DNA from: Eutreptiella sp. 'Long Island Sound 2002'
Lineage: Eukaryota > Euglenozoa > Euglenophyceae > Eutreptiales > Eutreptiaceae
Assembly: GCA_964036045.1 (NCBI GenBank)
Contig: OZ038378.1
Span: 179,659,754-179,723,753 of the forward strand
Length of the DNA: 64,000 nucleotides
Direction: 5' to 3'
Shown: one piece after another, positions 1-12,034 of the stretch
How positions within the stretch are numbered: position 1 is the stretch's first letter
Layout: every line of letters begins with the position of its first letter
Made by a program: the position numbers and the translations under genes
The notes under the pieces: generated by a model
Database searches by the model: none
Seen by the model: the letters and a program-made list of their open reading frames with translations, nothing else
Told to the model about the DNA's origin: nothing

Positions 1-3000
1 TTCCCCAAACCGGATTCTTGCGGATAGCCTCCGAGCATCCTCCGAGCATTCTCTTCGCCGTTCAGTGCCTTTGGTGTCAAGCACAACACGAGCACCACAG
101 CTCATGATTTGGTAAAGCTATCTCGTCCCTAGCTGAAGACTGTTGCACAGTGCTTGAAGGTTTGGAGGTTATGGTGTACTGCGCTCATCCATGTGCATGC
201 AATGGAGGTGTACCGCATATAACACACTGTGTACCGGCCGGCAACACAGTTCTCAATCGTGATGGAGCCAATATGAAAGCACAAGAATCATCAAAAGGGG
301 GAACCAGTTTAATCTTCAACCATTTGACTCTGCCCTGGCCACCCTCATTCCATTTCAAAACCACAAAAGCAGGCACAATTGATGTGTCAATGCGTGTCTA
401 TGGGGGCGTATTGCGCGCTGTGCCCGCGCTGTGCACAAAGTTTGTACAGTACCATACCCAAACTGCATAGTAGTGCCTAGTATCAATAACAATGAGCCCA
501 AGGTGCGGTCACCATCACCACCACCCTCTCCCAGTCAGCCCGGGCGTAGTCTCGTTGCATTGCTGGAGGCATTCGAGACATTTGGATGGGTTGGCGCCTA
601 TGACTAAGGGTTGGGGTGAAACATCAGGTTGTGCAACATTGTGGGGGTGTAGTATGGTCCACAGAGGCAAGAATATTGTCAATGGTAGCAAAAAATCCCC
701 AATTTATCCCTGCAATGTGCGCGCCGTGCCCGCGCCGTGCGTGCTGTGGGCGCGCTGTGCACAAACGCCCTCTATGAAAACGTTTGCGCACCCATGAGTT
801 GTGTGGTAACCGAAAGCATTTCAGGTTGTTGCTCCCAAACGACTCACAGGCATTGGAGGGTCGTTGGTTCCCATACGCGATACCCCATGGCCCTTTATGG
901 AACCCTCCCCCCCCCCTGCCCTCGGCCCACTTAGTTTCAAAAGGTAGATGGACTTGAGCCTGACATGAAATTTCGTCTATGGGGGAGCGGGACGCACCAT
1001 GCGCGCACCGTGCATCTTTTTTATTAAGATAATTTACCTGGCACCATTGTTCTGCTTTGTTGTCGCCCCATGAGGTGCTGTGTTGCTGAGCTGGTACCCC
1101 ATTTCACCCTACATTCTCTGAGGACTGCATTGTACATGCTATTCCTTGGTCTAAAGCCCAGCAACACAATGTCATTGTCTTGGGTTTGCGCCGGTACCCC
1201 TGTCTCCTACAACCGCAGCAGTGGTTCCCGCTACTATTCTGGGCCCCTTGCAACGCCCTAGTGATCATCTACGCATACAATATGAGGTGAATGGGAAGGC
1301 AGTGATTCATGATGCTGCAGCACTCCGCCGCCTTGAGTTCCACATTCTGAGCCCATCCCCATCACCTCAATGTCTTCCAAACCTGAACCTGATGGTTGAC
1401 GCCCCCCAGGTGGTGAGGAAGCGGACAAAATTGCTGTAGACGAATGTGTGGTGATACACCTGTGCTGATATGTTTTGTGCAATCTTCGTGCTGTCCATCC
1501 TGGACCCATCAGGAAATAGCAACAACCATCCTGAGCCCATCAGGAAATGCTTTCCGTTTTTTTTCTGTGAGGGTCCGTTTGGGGGGTTAAAGCCGTGTAA
1601 TTGTCCAAAACGGTGCGCACCGTGCGCACACCGTGCACCTGTCCCCACAAGGGTGTGTGACCACAATGATGTCCATTACACATGCATGTCCATCATTACG
1701 CGTTAATGTGCAAACCCTTGCTCCACCTGCTCGGCCCAGTATACTATCTTGATAAGGGATAGGGGTCAGTGGTAGGTTTGTAAGGGTTTACCTTTAGTGT
1801 TAGGGTTATGACCAGCCTTATTGCCAGGCCTGATCCTACTCTGAACCCTGGCCCTACCCTGAATCAATTCTGCCCTCACAGCATTCTCGAGTGTGCACAA
1901 TGACACCTTTTGCGCTTTGAGCTCAACAAAACTTGTTATTGCCTGTGTTGCAGGCCCACAGATCTCATACTGGGGTGAGTTGCAGGGTGCTGTGCTTGCT
2001 GAACCTGCTGAAGGGGGGGACTGGCAACTCGCCACGAAAAGTGTCACAGACAACAATAAATGGTACTAGTGAGTGCGAAACGTTCACGCAATGCATGATG
2101 CGGTAGCTAAGGCGAGCCATTGAAAAATGACTGAAGACCTGTACGTGGCAATATGCACAATGTCATTATGCGATGCCTGGCCATAGCAGTAGAATAATCA
2201 GTCCAATCAGCCCGGGTACGGAGCCAGGGTTTTCGGAAATGCAGCTTCCAGATGGGGCATTGGATGAGGACATTGATGGACAGTGCTAGCAGGCACGTAT
2301 CACACCCATCATGCACTGGGAGGCATATCGCTCGCACAGTACATTTCCTCACAGCCAGCAGAATTACGGCATGCGTCTATTGCCCTTCAAGGGCAACCAA
2401 GAGACCCTGTATTGAATGGGATCAAAATTTTGGCAGCACCGAATGACCCATTTTTTCGCTCACAGATCATGATGGCAAATGGGTCTGTTCTCATAGGGGT
2501 AAAGGGAGAACAGTGGCATACGTCAACCTCAGCATTGCACAGTATCGCTTCATGGTCCACCAGGGTCATTGCCTCAGACAGGTTCGAATGGCTGGGGACT
2601 CAAGAAAAAGGAATGAGGTGAGTTTCCAGATGCTGTGCAACCTGCCCGGCACCAGTCCTTCCGCACACTCCTTATCTGGAGGTCTTGGTGCCAAGCTGCC
2701 CGATTATCAATGGTTGTACTAGTTCTTGTGTACCTTCCAAGTCAATGTATCAAAGTCTGGTGTGGTTCACTGCAACCCCGCAAAACTGGGCCCAATGGGA
2801 CAGCGAGAAAGTCATGAAAGCATGCACACTTTTCACTTGCACGAATTGTCCCTTGCCCCCCCCGCCCCCAAAAACAAAACGAAACCGCACCGTACCTGGG
2901 GGAGTGAGGGGTCACAGTTGGCCCAAAAAGAAATACAATCTAACCCACGCACCCAGCCCTTGACCCCCAGCCCCCCCCCCCGTCGCCACAGCTTTCCTAT

Positions 3001-5627
3001 CCTGCAACAATGCAGTGTGTAAGCCAGGTGCCTGCATTGGTGTAGTATGTGAATGGGCTGGGTGCGGTGGTGCAGTGTGTAATGCAGTATGAAATCCAGT
3101 TCCCTGCATTGGTGCAGTATCTGATTGAGCTACGATGCAGTATGTGATCTCCTGCACTTATGTAATGTGTGATTGGGTTACCTGAATTGCTTGCCTTAGC
3201 CCATGACCTGCGTACTCCGCAGCAGGATTCCCTCCCTGACTTGTCACCGTGTTTAAACCATCACTGCTCCAAACACACTTGTGCAGTACATGCGCTCCAC
3301 TGGTGACACTGTTATAGGATGCATTGTTGGGCCTTCAGCATATGGTCATGAGTCCGGCACATCAACTACATGTGGGGTCCTGTTGCTATCATGACAAGGC
3401 CCCATTGTCTTGCTTATCCATGCTTCTGTGTTGTTCACCTGATTCCCTAAGTGCATCGGAGCATTCTATGGTGGCTCGTTCTGGGGATGTTTGCCCCCGC
3501 ATGCACGCAGGCAACCATTGCCTCAGGGACTGATTGCGGTGCATCTTGGGCAGCTTGCAATAGCGTAGCACTGGCATCACCGCTCCTGCACGGATCAACA
3601 GTTCGGCAGACTTTTCGCGACTTTGGAGGCACAGTTCATCCATGTCCTTGTTTAGCCCATGCCATACTTGCGGCCTAGCCCCATTTGGCGCTCAGGGACA
3701 GCACTGGGTTGTTTAAGGATGAGAAAGGAAGGACAAGAGCACGGTGCGCTCTAAGGCGCCCGCCAGCCCATACGTCCAGTCTCGCTTCCAGGCCCAATAC
3801 GGAGTATGCCATTTCAGGCGTGACATCTGTGGGGTGCGTTTAGGGTGGTTTCTAGTGTAATTATGGACGATTTAAGGTGTGCTGTGTTCTCGTTGCCCAT
3901 TCTCTGCTACACTCCTCTGTCCAGCAGGAGCGGGAGGGGGCGAGGGGGGATGGAAAGGACTGATGTCCGTGCGGATGCAGAGGCATGATTGGTACTTGCT
4001 ATTTCTGCGATCACAGTGGCAGGGTTTGCGACATGATTCTTGACTGGGTTGAGGGCAAGGTTTACAAACATGATGCAATCAACCACCTGATGTTTGCTGC
4101 AGTCTGAATTTTGTACATAGTCATGCATGAGAGACACCCTGTGCTGCATATCACCAATGAAGCATCATGTCTGATCAAATTGCATACATAATTACACAAT
4201 ACAGAATTGCATACTGGGTTCATTTTGCAGCTGTTCTGGCTGTCAGTGTTCCTGTGTGTATATGTGTGTATAGTATCGGAAGACAAGGGCTCTGCAGCAC
4301 CTCTATGTAACGATGGATGCCTGCCCTAACAGATAATATATGATCCTGAAACTCTGAAAATTCCAGTATGTGCATACCATGTGCCATGTAGGCAGGGTCC
4401 ACCGTCCCGCCCTTTCTGAACGCGCACCATTGATAAATGGTAGCCTTTGCTAGCCACGCCTTGTTCCTCACACCCTTGGCATACAGTACACATTTACGAA
4501 AACGAAGTTCGCGCTGAATGACAAAATGCTTGCTTTGCAGTGAGGTGTTAGCCGCTTGTGTCATGGTTCCAACGGCTGGTTGATATGGGTGGGCTGGAGG
4601 AGTGTGCGAGGAGCTAGATAATTGCAGGTCCTCAGCTGTGGCAGCCTGGCTCCTGTGTGTCTATGACGTGCAGTTTACATTCATTTGTATGCAGCTTGTC
4701 TGTTTTTATGCTCTTTCCTCAAAAGTTTTGTCCCTGAGAAGCGATTGTGGCCCCGGACTTGGGCACAGAACATAATGTGTGACCCAGTGGAACACACAAG
4801 AACCTGTGGGAACAAATCACGGGGGGGGGGCTTACCTGTGAGGCCTGATACCCCCCCCCCCCCCACACCCCCACCCCCTCTGGACCCCCCAACCCATACT
4901 AGTTAGCGCTTGCTTAGAACTGACATTTTGGGCGCCAGCGGCGCCTGGAAAATTTTTTGAGACTCGAAAAATTGCAACACACTTGATTTCCCGCCACTTG
5001 TTTACATTCAAAATGCTCACAATGAGTTAGGGAATGCTGTGCTACGTGTCCTCTTCTGCTGGCCGATAAGCCTTTGCTGATTCGCAGGTACATCTGTTGG
5101 AATATGGTACTGTTTTTCATTTGTTGTGAGGGGTAAAACCAAATTTAACCCCACTTGTGTATATTCAAAATGCTCAGAATGAAATGGGGAATTCAAAAAT
5201 GCCCCCAAAACGGAGAAAATTTTTCAGCCCCCCCCCCCCCCTCCCGGACCCCCGCCCACGCCGCGGAGGTTGGTGTCTAGAACTGAACTGCAGACCCCCC
5301 CCCCCCCTTGGAACAAATGCTATAACACTACAAAACACAAGGACAGAAAAGCGATGAGGTCAGTGGGGCTCATCAGGATGTAGAGCGGCGGCATTAAGGG
5401 GGCATCTTTGCACTGCCCGGGCATAGCGCCAATTATTATGTTGTTTATCCCGGGAACACCCCTGAAAGCCACCCACTTACAGAAGCATGCACGATCAATT
5501 CAAAACAGCATGGGGTGCAGAATTCAGGATGCTGGGACCCGTGGCAAGCATCAGTCTGAGAAAAAAAAATCGGTGGTGTACCAGCAGGGGGCGTAGGGTG
5601 CAGAATTCCGGACCCTGGGACCCATGG
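1..5627. other. gene-free flanking DNA
   Basis: I see no convincing gene here. Open frames are short, overlap on both strands and match no family I know. The stretch has many C or G homopolymers (near 909-920, 2966-2980, 4821-4862, 5229-5242 and 5295-5307). Short GC-rich motifs of the type GCGCACCGTGC recur near 411-438, 712-760, 990-1015 and 1612-1640. An open frame at 2283-2621 (+) resembles decayed coding sequence but I cannot identify it. Confidence 0.6.
3007..3190. repeat. degenerate short tandem repeat
   Basis: Variants of TGCATTGGTGCAGTATGTGA recur in irregular spacing across about 180 bp, with units drifting through GTGCAGTGTGTAATGCAG-type forms. This looks like an old minisatellite. 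No coding potential is evident. Confidence 0.5.
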
Positions 5628-6998
5628 CTACGCGTGATGGAAAACAGCCCACTTTTCGTATTGTGACTCAATGAGCGCACGCAACTCACGCGAGGATACC
5701 TGAACTGAACCTATACAAGTAGTCATTCGTTCATGTAATTTTTTTTGAGTTCGCGAGATTTCATCCTTCACACGCTCAATTGCTTCCAAACGATCTACAA
5801 ACAATTTCAAAGATCCATGATCTCCATTAACCATTTCAAGACCATGCGATATGGACGAAAGGTGTTGGTCATACGACTCAACTAAGCGATGAACTTGCGA
5901 AAAATTAGTGGCTGTTTTTTTAGCATCTTGGGACACGCGGCGCTCAAGCGAAGCAACACGGCTAAGGAGACCTTCATACCTGCGTGTTACCACGAGGCGT
6001 TCGGCTTCCATTCGCTAATGCACTTGCCGTTGCAACTTCGCCTCATCCTCAAGTTTGGCAACCTTAGAAACAAGAGATTGAAAAGCAGGGTTGGATTCAA
6101 TTTGGTTTTGATTATGTACATCGTGCAAAACCGGAAATATCTCTTGCTTGTGCAATTCAAACGCTTGCATACATTCATTGCATACATTCTCACTGTCGCC
6201 CTTAATGACGTTCGAGAATTCTCTCACCTTGTCCAAATTCCAATATTGATGGTATTGCAAATACTCTCCTACAAAATCCGGAGTGACCAATTGGGCACCA
6301 CGAAGCGACGCAATGTCGGCTTGCATATTGTATGCCGATTCAAACGCCGCCTTCAAGCTTTCGCCCATTGCGTGATGCAACTTATCAACACGATTATTCA
6401 ATGTAAGCACATTGTTAGCGGACGCTAAATTAGCAAATTGGGAACGAATATTGCCGATGGACTCTTCGCCTTTATGAGCACTCGCCGCTCCCTCAACGAC
6501 ATGCTTGATGGTTTGATCAAGAGAATGGACAAGCTCTTCGAATTCGTCAACGACCTCACGAAGACTATTCACGGCAGCGGCGCTGATCTCCAAATGGTGG
6601 CTTTGATCCGAATAACGCCGTGGATCACGTGAACGCTCATGTTCAATTCGTTCAATTTGTTCAATGCGATCAACCACAAACCTATCACGTTCCTCTATGC
6701 GAGTTGCGACCGCTTGTTTCAATCGTTTGATTTTGTTGGCCGTCTCAACCCGTTGGGAAGCTTGCAAGCCACGAAGCACGGCATCAATTTCGGTACGTGT
6801 GATAGGCGAGTCTTGTGGTTGTTGAACATGTGATTGGTTTTGCACGGCCGCCATTTTCTCAAATTTATCGACGACCGAACGAACATTTGATGGTTCACCC
6901 TTGTCATAGTGAATGACATCTTCGTAGTCTTGCTCAAAATTCACCATCCCGTCATTATCAAAGAAACCATCCGGCAATTTAGTGTGAACTTCACTCAT
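5628..6998 (-). pseudogene. coiled-coil protein, reading frame split by one in-frame TAG
   Basis: An ATG at 6998 (minus) opens a 327-codon frame. One TAG at 6015-6017 interrupts it, and it then continues in the same frame for about 128 codons to a TAG at 5628-5630. The encoded protein (about 456 residues if read through) is acidic and hydrophilic. Heptad-like stretches occur around residues 90-190 (RIEQIERIEHERSRD and following) and 310-450 (SLVSKVAKLEDEAKLQRQV, ERLVVTRRYEGLLSRV). I recognise no catalytic motif, signal peptide or membrane segment. Sequence on both sides of the TAG is smoothly coiled-coil, so the stop replaced a sense codon, plausibly CAG (Gln), rather than ending the protein. 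It may be a host gene remnant or the Gag/ORF1-like protein of an otherwise lost element; no RT or integrase is visible nearby. Confidence 0.6.
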
Positions 6999-7532
6999 TT
7001 GCTCATCGGCAGGACCATAACCGCTACCATGTTTTAGGACTCTTGTTGTTGATTCCTTTTGATCCTATGTTTGTTTGATGTCCATTTTCTCAACTCAACC
7101 CAAAGGCACAAGATCCTTGGTAATGCTCCCAATGATTGTTTGATTGGAAATCTACTTGGTTCAACGATAACGCGATCACAATGAAAGCCACACAGCAAAG
7201 GCAATGGAACAACACCTTAGAAACTCTGGATATCCATTACGAAAGTTTTACAAGACCCCGAGCAGTTCGGAAACATAAAACGATATACTGGCGATCAATC
7301 TTAGTTAACCTCAATGACAAATACGACAATTCTTTAATGCAATGCAAACCTTTTCAATTTGTATCATTCGTTTTATTATTTAATCTCTTGAAGTTCTGGC
7401 GACTGTGGGACTGTCGTGTGATGGCGACTGCGATCTGAATTGCATTCGGCAACGGGGCCATTGGTGAAATAGGTCACCATGTAAGTGGTGCCTTCATACA
7501 CCCCACCATGTACGGGTACAGGAACGTTTTAA
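6999..7532. other. intergenic, no gene seen
   Basis: This is AT-richer sequence between two minus-strand gene remnants. A weak plus-strand open frame (7136-7438) shows no recognisable family. It could contain the promoter of the coiled-coil frame, but I cannot point to a defined element. Confidence 0.45.
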
Positions 7533-7912
7533 TTTAGTCAGTATGTCCTTCAGATATGCGAACATGGAGATAATAGCCAACCTGCCGTTCTTGATCCCCT
7601 TATTTTGCAAATTAGCAAACACATCAGGATCATCGGCCAATCCTGCAGGTTCGAAGCTGCCACCAGGCTAGATGGTACCCATTGCCTTGATCAGAGGTCC
7701 TCCGCCCACACGGTAGGCCTGGATAGCTCCCATCACGATCACTGCAAATCAGCAAACACATCAGGATCGTCGACCCGTCCCGCAGGTTCAAAGCTGCCAC
7801 CAGAGCAGATGGTATCCATTGCCTTACCCAGCAGTCCTCCGCCAACATGGTAGGCCTCGGTGGTTCCCATCAAGATCACCTGGCATGTCAACACAGCAAG
7901 GTTGGATTTATT
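7533..7912 (-). pseudogene. light-harvesting chlorophyll a/b-binding protein fragment
   Basis: Minus-strand translation gives [37 protein letters not shown], then [14 protein letters not shown]. These match the end of one LHC helix, the loop (PGGsFdPLGLADDP) and the start of the last chlorophyll-binding helix (EIKNGRLAMFSMFGF) of LHCI/LHCII antenna proteins. The ENGR-type motif (here KNGR) carries chlorophyll and salt-bridge ligands in intact proteins. The loop is present twice because of a 137-bp tandem duplication. Since 137 is not a multiple of three, the two units are in different frames, and the downstream unit has a TAG where Tyr is expected (TI-stop-PGGS). The N-terminal and C-terminal thirds are missing or unrecognisable. 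The fragment cannot make a working antenna protein, but it shows that the lineage has chlorophyll a/b antennae. Confidence 0.8.
7606..7879. repeat. 137-bp tandem duplication inside the LHC pseudogene
   Basis: Two adjacent units begin with TGCAAAT(T/C)AGCAAACAC at about 7606 and 7743. They stay alignable through the whole 137 bp with scattered substitutions. The unit corresponds to the loop and following helix start of the LHC fragment. Confidence 0.8.
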
Positions 7913-8249
7913 TGCCGCGGGTAAGAGGAAACATGAATGACAAGGTTCGCAGCCGCACAGCGCGGTGGCTGTCGGTCAAGTTACTGTGGCGAATTATGAA
8001 CTTCGCCAGACCGGGTCCATGATCATCACAAAGTTTCTGTTTTGATGCGGAATTTCCCATTTCAAATTCCAAACCTCACTTTCAATCAAAAGTAACACAA
8101 CCACAACCCCACTCTAATGGGTTCCTAAGAGGGTTGTACTATTCATTGTTCACAACTCTTTGATTTTGGATGATGTAATTTTCGGGATCCATGACGGGCA
8201 TGCATGTCATGCATGATTCGGCCGGGTGTGAGTGAGGGAGCAAGAGGTG

Positions 8250-8688
8250 GTGAGTGATAGTGAGAGTGACAATAGCAGCGGCCTTTCTGAGGAAGAGATC
8301 CCTGAGGAAGGTGAGGATGAGGTCTCATGTTGAGGTTCGAAAAAGGCAGAGGATAGGGCTAGCTCTGGTAGTTCAAGTGCTGAAGACCAAGCAGCTGATT
8401 TTCTGATTGATTCCAAGGGCTATTTCCTCTGCTTGGACACTGATTCCTATGTGCCCTGATTTCTAGACTGTGCAGTCCAAAGCCCAAGCCATGAAAGAGG
8501 TGAAAAAACTGAACTACCGCCTGGTTTATAAATATGACAGTAGCATGTAGTGCATTGCGTTTCTGAAGAAGTATGGGCCGGGGTACTACACAGTGCACTA
8601 TGATGTGGATGGTGTGCAGTGCTACCATCAGCTTGATTCTTCGAGCTATGGCACTGACAGAACTTGGATTTTTGTCATGAAAGAATGA
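8250..8688 (+). pseudogene. unidentified protein fragment, acidic N-side and aromatic C-side
   Basis: Two pieces in different frames look coding. At 8250-8455 an acidic, Ser-rich stretch (SDSESDNSSGLSEEEIPEE) leads into ADFLIDSKGYFLCLDTDSY, with a TGA inside. At 8473-8688 the next frame reads MKEVKKLNYRLVYKYDSS, an in-frame TAG, then FLKKYGPGYYTVHYDVDG and SYGTDRTWIFVMKE before a TGA. The stops and the frame change mark it as decayed. I do not recognise the family; the acidic linker followed by a compact Trp/Tyr-rich region could be from a transposase or chromatin-type protein, but that is a guess. Confidence 0.4.
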
Positions 8689-10919
8689 GCGGGTTCTCAA
8701 TTTTCGGTGCTATTTATTTTCTTGCTCAATGCAGGGTGTGTAGGCAGGTGTGCATGGATAGAACTTCACATAACTTCAGCTGCAAACAGTGATGCCGCTT
8801 TTTCAGAAAGAATTTTATAAACGTTTTTTTTTTATCGCAGGGTCTAGGAAAACACAGGGCAAGTATTGGACACCAATTGCAAACAGTGATGTTGTTTTTT
8901 CAGGAAAAAATTGTAAAAGGTTTTGTAATGGCAGGGTTTCTCCAAAACAAGGCAAATGTTTTAGACGCCAAAGCTCCAAAGTTGGGAATTAGGAATCATG
9001 GGGGGAAGTCCAGCTTGCCAATTCCTTAGGCGGCAGGCAGGGATTTCCAGCCTAGGTTCCTAAGAAATAGTTTCCTTCTACGGTGGTCGGACCTATACCA
9101 CACATACTACCCTCGAGGGTGTCTATGGACCCTAAGGGACCTTTGTTTGTACTTGAACTACTTTGTATGATTGTTCCTACGTCTTCATGCATTTGTATCC
9201 CCTTATGGTGGTACCCATGTATGCAACATGTATATCCGGACTTGTAGTATATACCTAGGCCTAGAGCAAGCCCCAAGCAGGAAAGGAGAGATTAGAGATG
9301 AATAGAGGAGGGGCGCCTGGCGGCAAGCCTAGGAAGCATGTGGTGCTTTCTAGGTGACTCCTAACTTGGCGTATTTGGTCTACCAAGGTATAGTTGTAGA
9401 ATGAGAGTGGAAGCGAAATGCTGAGTGTACATGAGTGCAAACATGATCCTGTTTTATCGTCCCTGGAGGACCACGATTTCATGAGGCCATTACTTTCCTA
9501 TTGTCTTTGAGGGTGCACAATCAATCTAACGATGATGGCATGAGTCATTCCATATTCCAATATTCCAGTTCGTAAAGATGTTGACAGCATGATTGGCTAG
9601 ATTGTAGTGTTTTGTCCGGCATGTGCACCATTCTCGAAGAAATCATGCTTGTCTTTAAGAAGCATTCTTCAAAACCTTTGGAAAGATGCTCATCTTCATT
9701 CTTTTCCGCGAAATGAGAGTGTATTTTGAACCTTTTTGCGTTGTCAGATTAACATTTTGAACAACTACCGGTGGTAAAGGAGTTGTGTAAAAAAACTTTT
9801 TCCAAGGCTGCTGGAAAGTGTGTATAGTTTTTAACTGTACACCGTTAGTTCCAACCGACCTTCTACCAGTTTTTGGGCCTACATCAATGGTGTTTCACAT
9901 CCAGTAGCATTCTCTCTAGGTTTATTAGGGCACTTGCGTTTGTGGACCATAGCAAAGAGGGCACTCTTCCCAAAAACACCTATAGAGCAAAGTACAAAAT
10001 TATTTTGCACTAAGTTGCATGTTGTCAGGTCTGACAGACCGGCGTATCTAAAGAAAGTGGGGCAGAGTGCAAAAGGCCTCAAGGTCTTAAGACAATTATA
10101 TTCTGGTCTAGCCATCTTCTTGTCGCATTAGCCAACCACCTTTTCATGATTTTTTCGGATTGCTCACAGCAAGGTTATTCTCCAAAATTGGTTTATAGAC
10201 TAAAAAGATGTATTATGCGCTCCATTCTGAACAATGAAACAATGAATTGATATCCGGAATCCGTTAAAAATTGGTCAAACGGGTAAAGGGCACCCCTCAA
10301 GTCACCCCAGTTATGGGGTTTCTTCCCAAGCACAAAAATAGTTTTTTCGGGGTCGGTTTTGCGGTCCGTTGTGCAAAAAAAACATGCCGCGCTTTAGGAA
10401 GCCTAAGTTGTCCTTTCCCTTGGAGGCGGTGGGGACGTTTGTTTCTACCTTTGCTTCGTTGTGTAAGGCAGAGGGGACCTTCCCTTACTTTTTTTTTAAC
10501 TCCCTTCGTGGCAGACAAAGGGGACCTTCCATGTGCTACACTTATGGGTGCCTGTTGTTGTACTTTTGCAGCCCACACGTGCTCTTGGCAGCTACTGCTG
10601 TCAATAGACCTCTCCATAAGCATGAAGAGCTTGAACTTTGCTGCAAAAACTCCCTACGCCCCAGCGGCCCTCGTAGCCCTAATTGTCGGGGCAGTCATGT
10701 CATGCGTGCGGTTGGGAGAGTTTGGCACAAGGCCTTGGTGTTGGTTCGTCGGCGCCTTGTGGCCCCTCCCCTCTGTGTCCGGATCTTGACTCCTAAAGAT
10801 CCACCAAGCTGCTGGCGGAAGGGTGTGTCTTTTCTCACCGTGTGTGCAGCCACGGTGTGCAGGGCAAGCGCTTTTCGCTCAAGGAAAACGATTGAATGCT
10901 CAAACCATGATTGTTGTTG
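8689..10919. other. intergenic, no gene seen
   Basis: No open frame here matches a family I recognise. Two related sentences of sequence around 8786-8830 and 8876-8960 (AACAGTGATG, TTTTTTTCAGGAAA and a following CAGGGTNT) suggest a local duplication. The overlapping plus-strand frames at 10,271-11,163 are in AT/poly-T-rich DNA and do not look coding. Confidence 0.45.
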
Positions 10920-10960
10920 CACCTATGATTTTAGCAGCTGTTTTTTCCCAAAATTCAAAA
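10920..10960 (+). repeat. left arm of 41-bp perfect inverted repeat
   Basis: The 41 bp beginning CACCTATGATTTTAGCAGCT recur exactly, inverted, at 13,480-13,520. The two arms enclose a 2.6-kb segment with the Gln-rich reading frame. I found no clear target-site duplication outside them. Confidence 0.8.
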
Positions 10961-11024
10961 AGTCAGCAAAAGGCAGATTTTCGCGGAAAATGACCTACTT
11001 TTTTGATTTCTACGGCCCCAAAAT

Positions 11025-11770
11025 AGGGGGGGGGGCTTTCCTCCTACCCGGCTTTTGTCCAAAAATATCAAAAACCCTGAAATTTGGCCTATTTTGGGGT
11101 ATTTTTGCCTGCTCTGGGCTGGTCCTGCAGAACAGTGCTGCACACCAGTGTACCTGCCTATAGAGGATTTTCGACAGAAATTGCCCTTTTGTTGGGATTC
11201 TCTTGCCCCAAAATACGGATGGGGGGGGTTCTTCCCACCCGAGCTTTCTCCTAAACCATCAAAAACCCTGGAACTCGGCCTATTTTGGAGTACTTTTGTC
11301 TGTTGTGGGGTGGTGCTACAGAACAGTGCTGCACACCAGCGTACCTGTATCCTATAGTATAGGCACAAAAATACCATGAAAAGAGGTTTTGTACCCAAAA
11401 AGACCAAAGGAAACCTTTTTTCTTTTATTCTGCACGCTCAAAATAGGAGAGGGGGGTTCCTCCTACCCGATTGTTCTCCAAAAATACACTGTTTTTGGCC
11501 AAAAATTGGCAATTTTTGGCCATTTTTGGACTAAAACTGTTTTTTTTCTGTGCTGACGGCCCTGCAACACCCAATAGGTTGCTCCAATACAATTCCAAAC
11601 AGATTTCACTGGATTGGGCACCCTAAGAATAGGGTATGGGGCCCTAAAACTCACGACCCCGGCTAAAAAAACACTATTTTCGGCAAAAAATTGGCAATTT
11701 TTGGCCATTTTTGGGCGAAAACTGTTTTTTTTTGTCCTGACGATCCTACAAAACGTTCGTGCATTCAAAT
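11025..11770. repeat. degenerate tandem repeats of about 185 bp
   Basis: Blocks starting with a G-run followed by a TTC(C/T)-CCC(A/G)CC pattern and then ATCAAAAACCCTG occur at about 11,025 and 11,212 (spacing about 187), with a partial third near 11,445. A related pair, AATTGGCAATTTTTGGCCAT followed by AAAACTGTTTTTTTT, occurs near 11,503 and 11,688. The units are diverged. No coding function is apparent. Confidence 0.55.
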
Positions 11771-12034
11771 CCAAGGAACCACCAACGGTAATGAAAACAA
11801 AGGACAATCGCAACAAGCCGCACCACTCTGAGCATCTGAGCATCTGGTTCTCTCAATCAGTTCAACATCGCACAAAGTGCATAATGAACACAGAGCTCAG
11901 GCATCTGCACTTCCAGAGATATGATCCTGCCGTATTCACAAACACGGCAATAAATTTAAATCACCAAACTCTAAACAGCACAAAGTTCTTTTTTGGGAGA
12001 GGGAAAAAAACAAAAGACATATATGCAGGCGCTG

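Noticed and set aside
2283-2621. 112-codon plus frame as a gene
   Set aside because: The frame is open, but there is no family match, no neighbouring coding signal, and overlapping frames of similar length exist on both strands.
10271-11163. Two overlapping plus-strand frames of 172 and 264 codons
   Set aside because: Low-complexity, poly-T-rich sequence with no motif; the second runs into the 185-bp repeat block.
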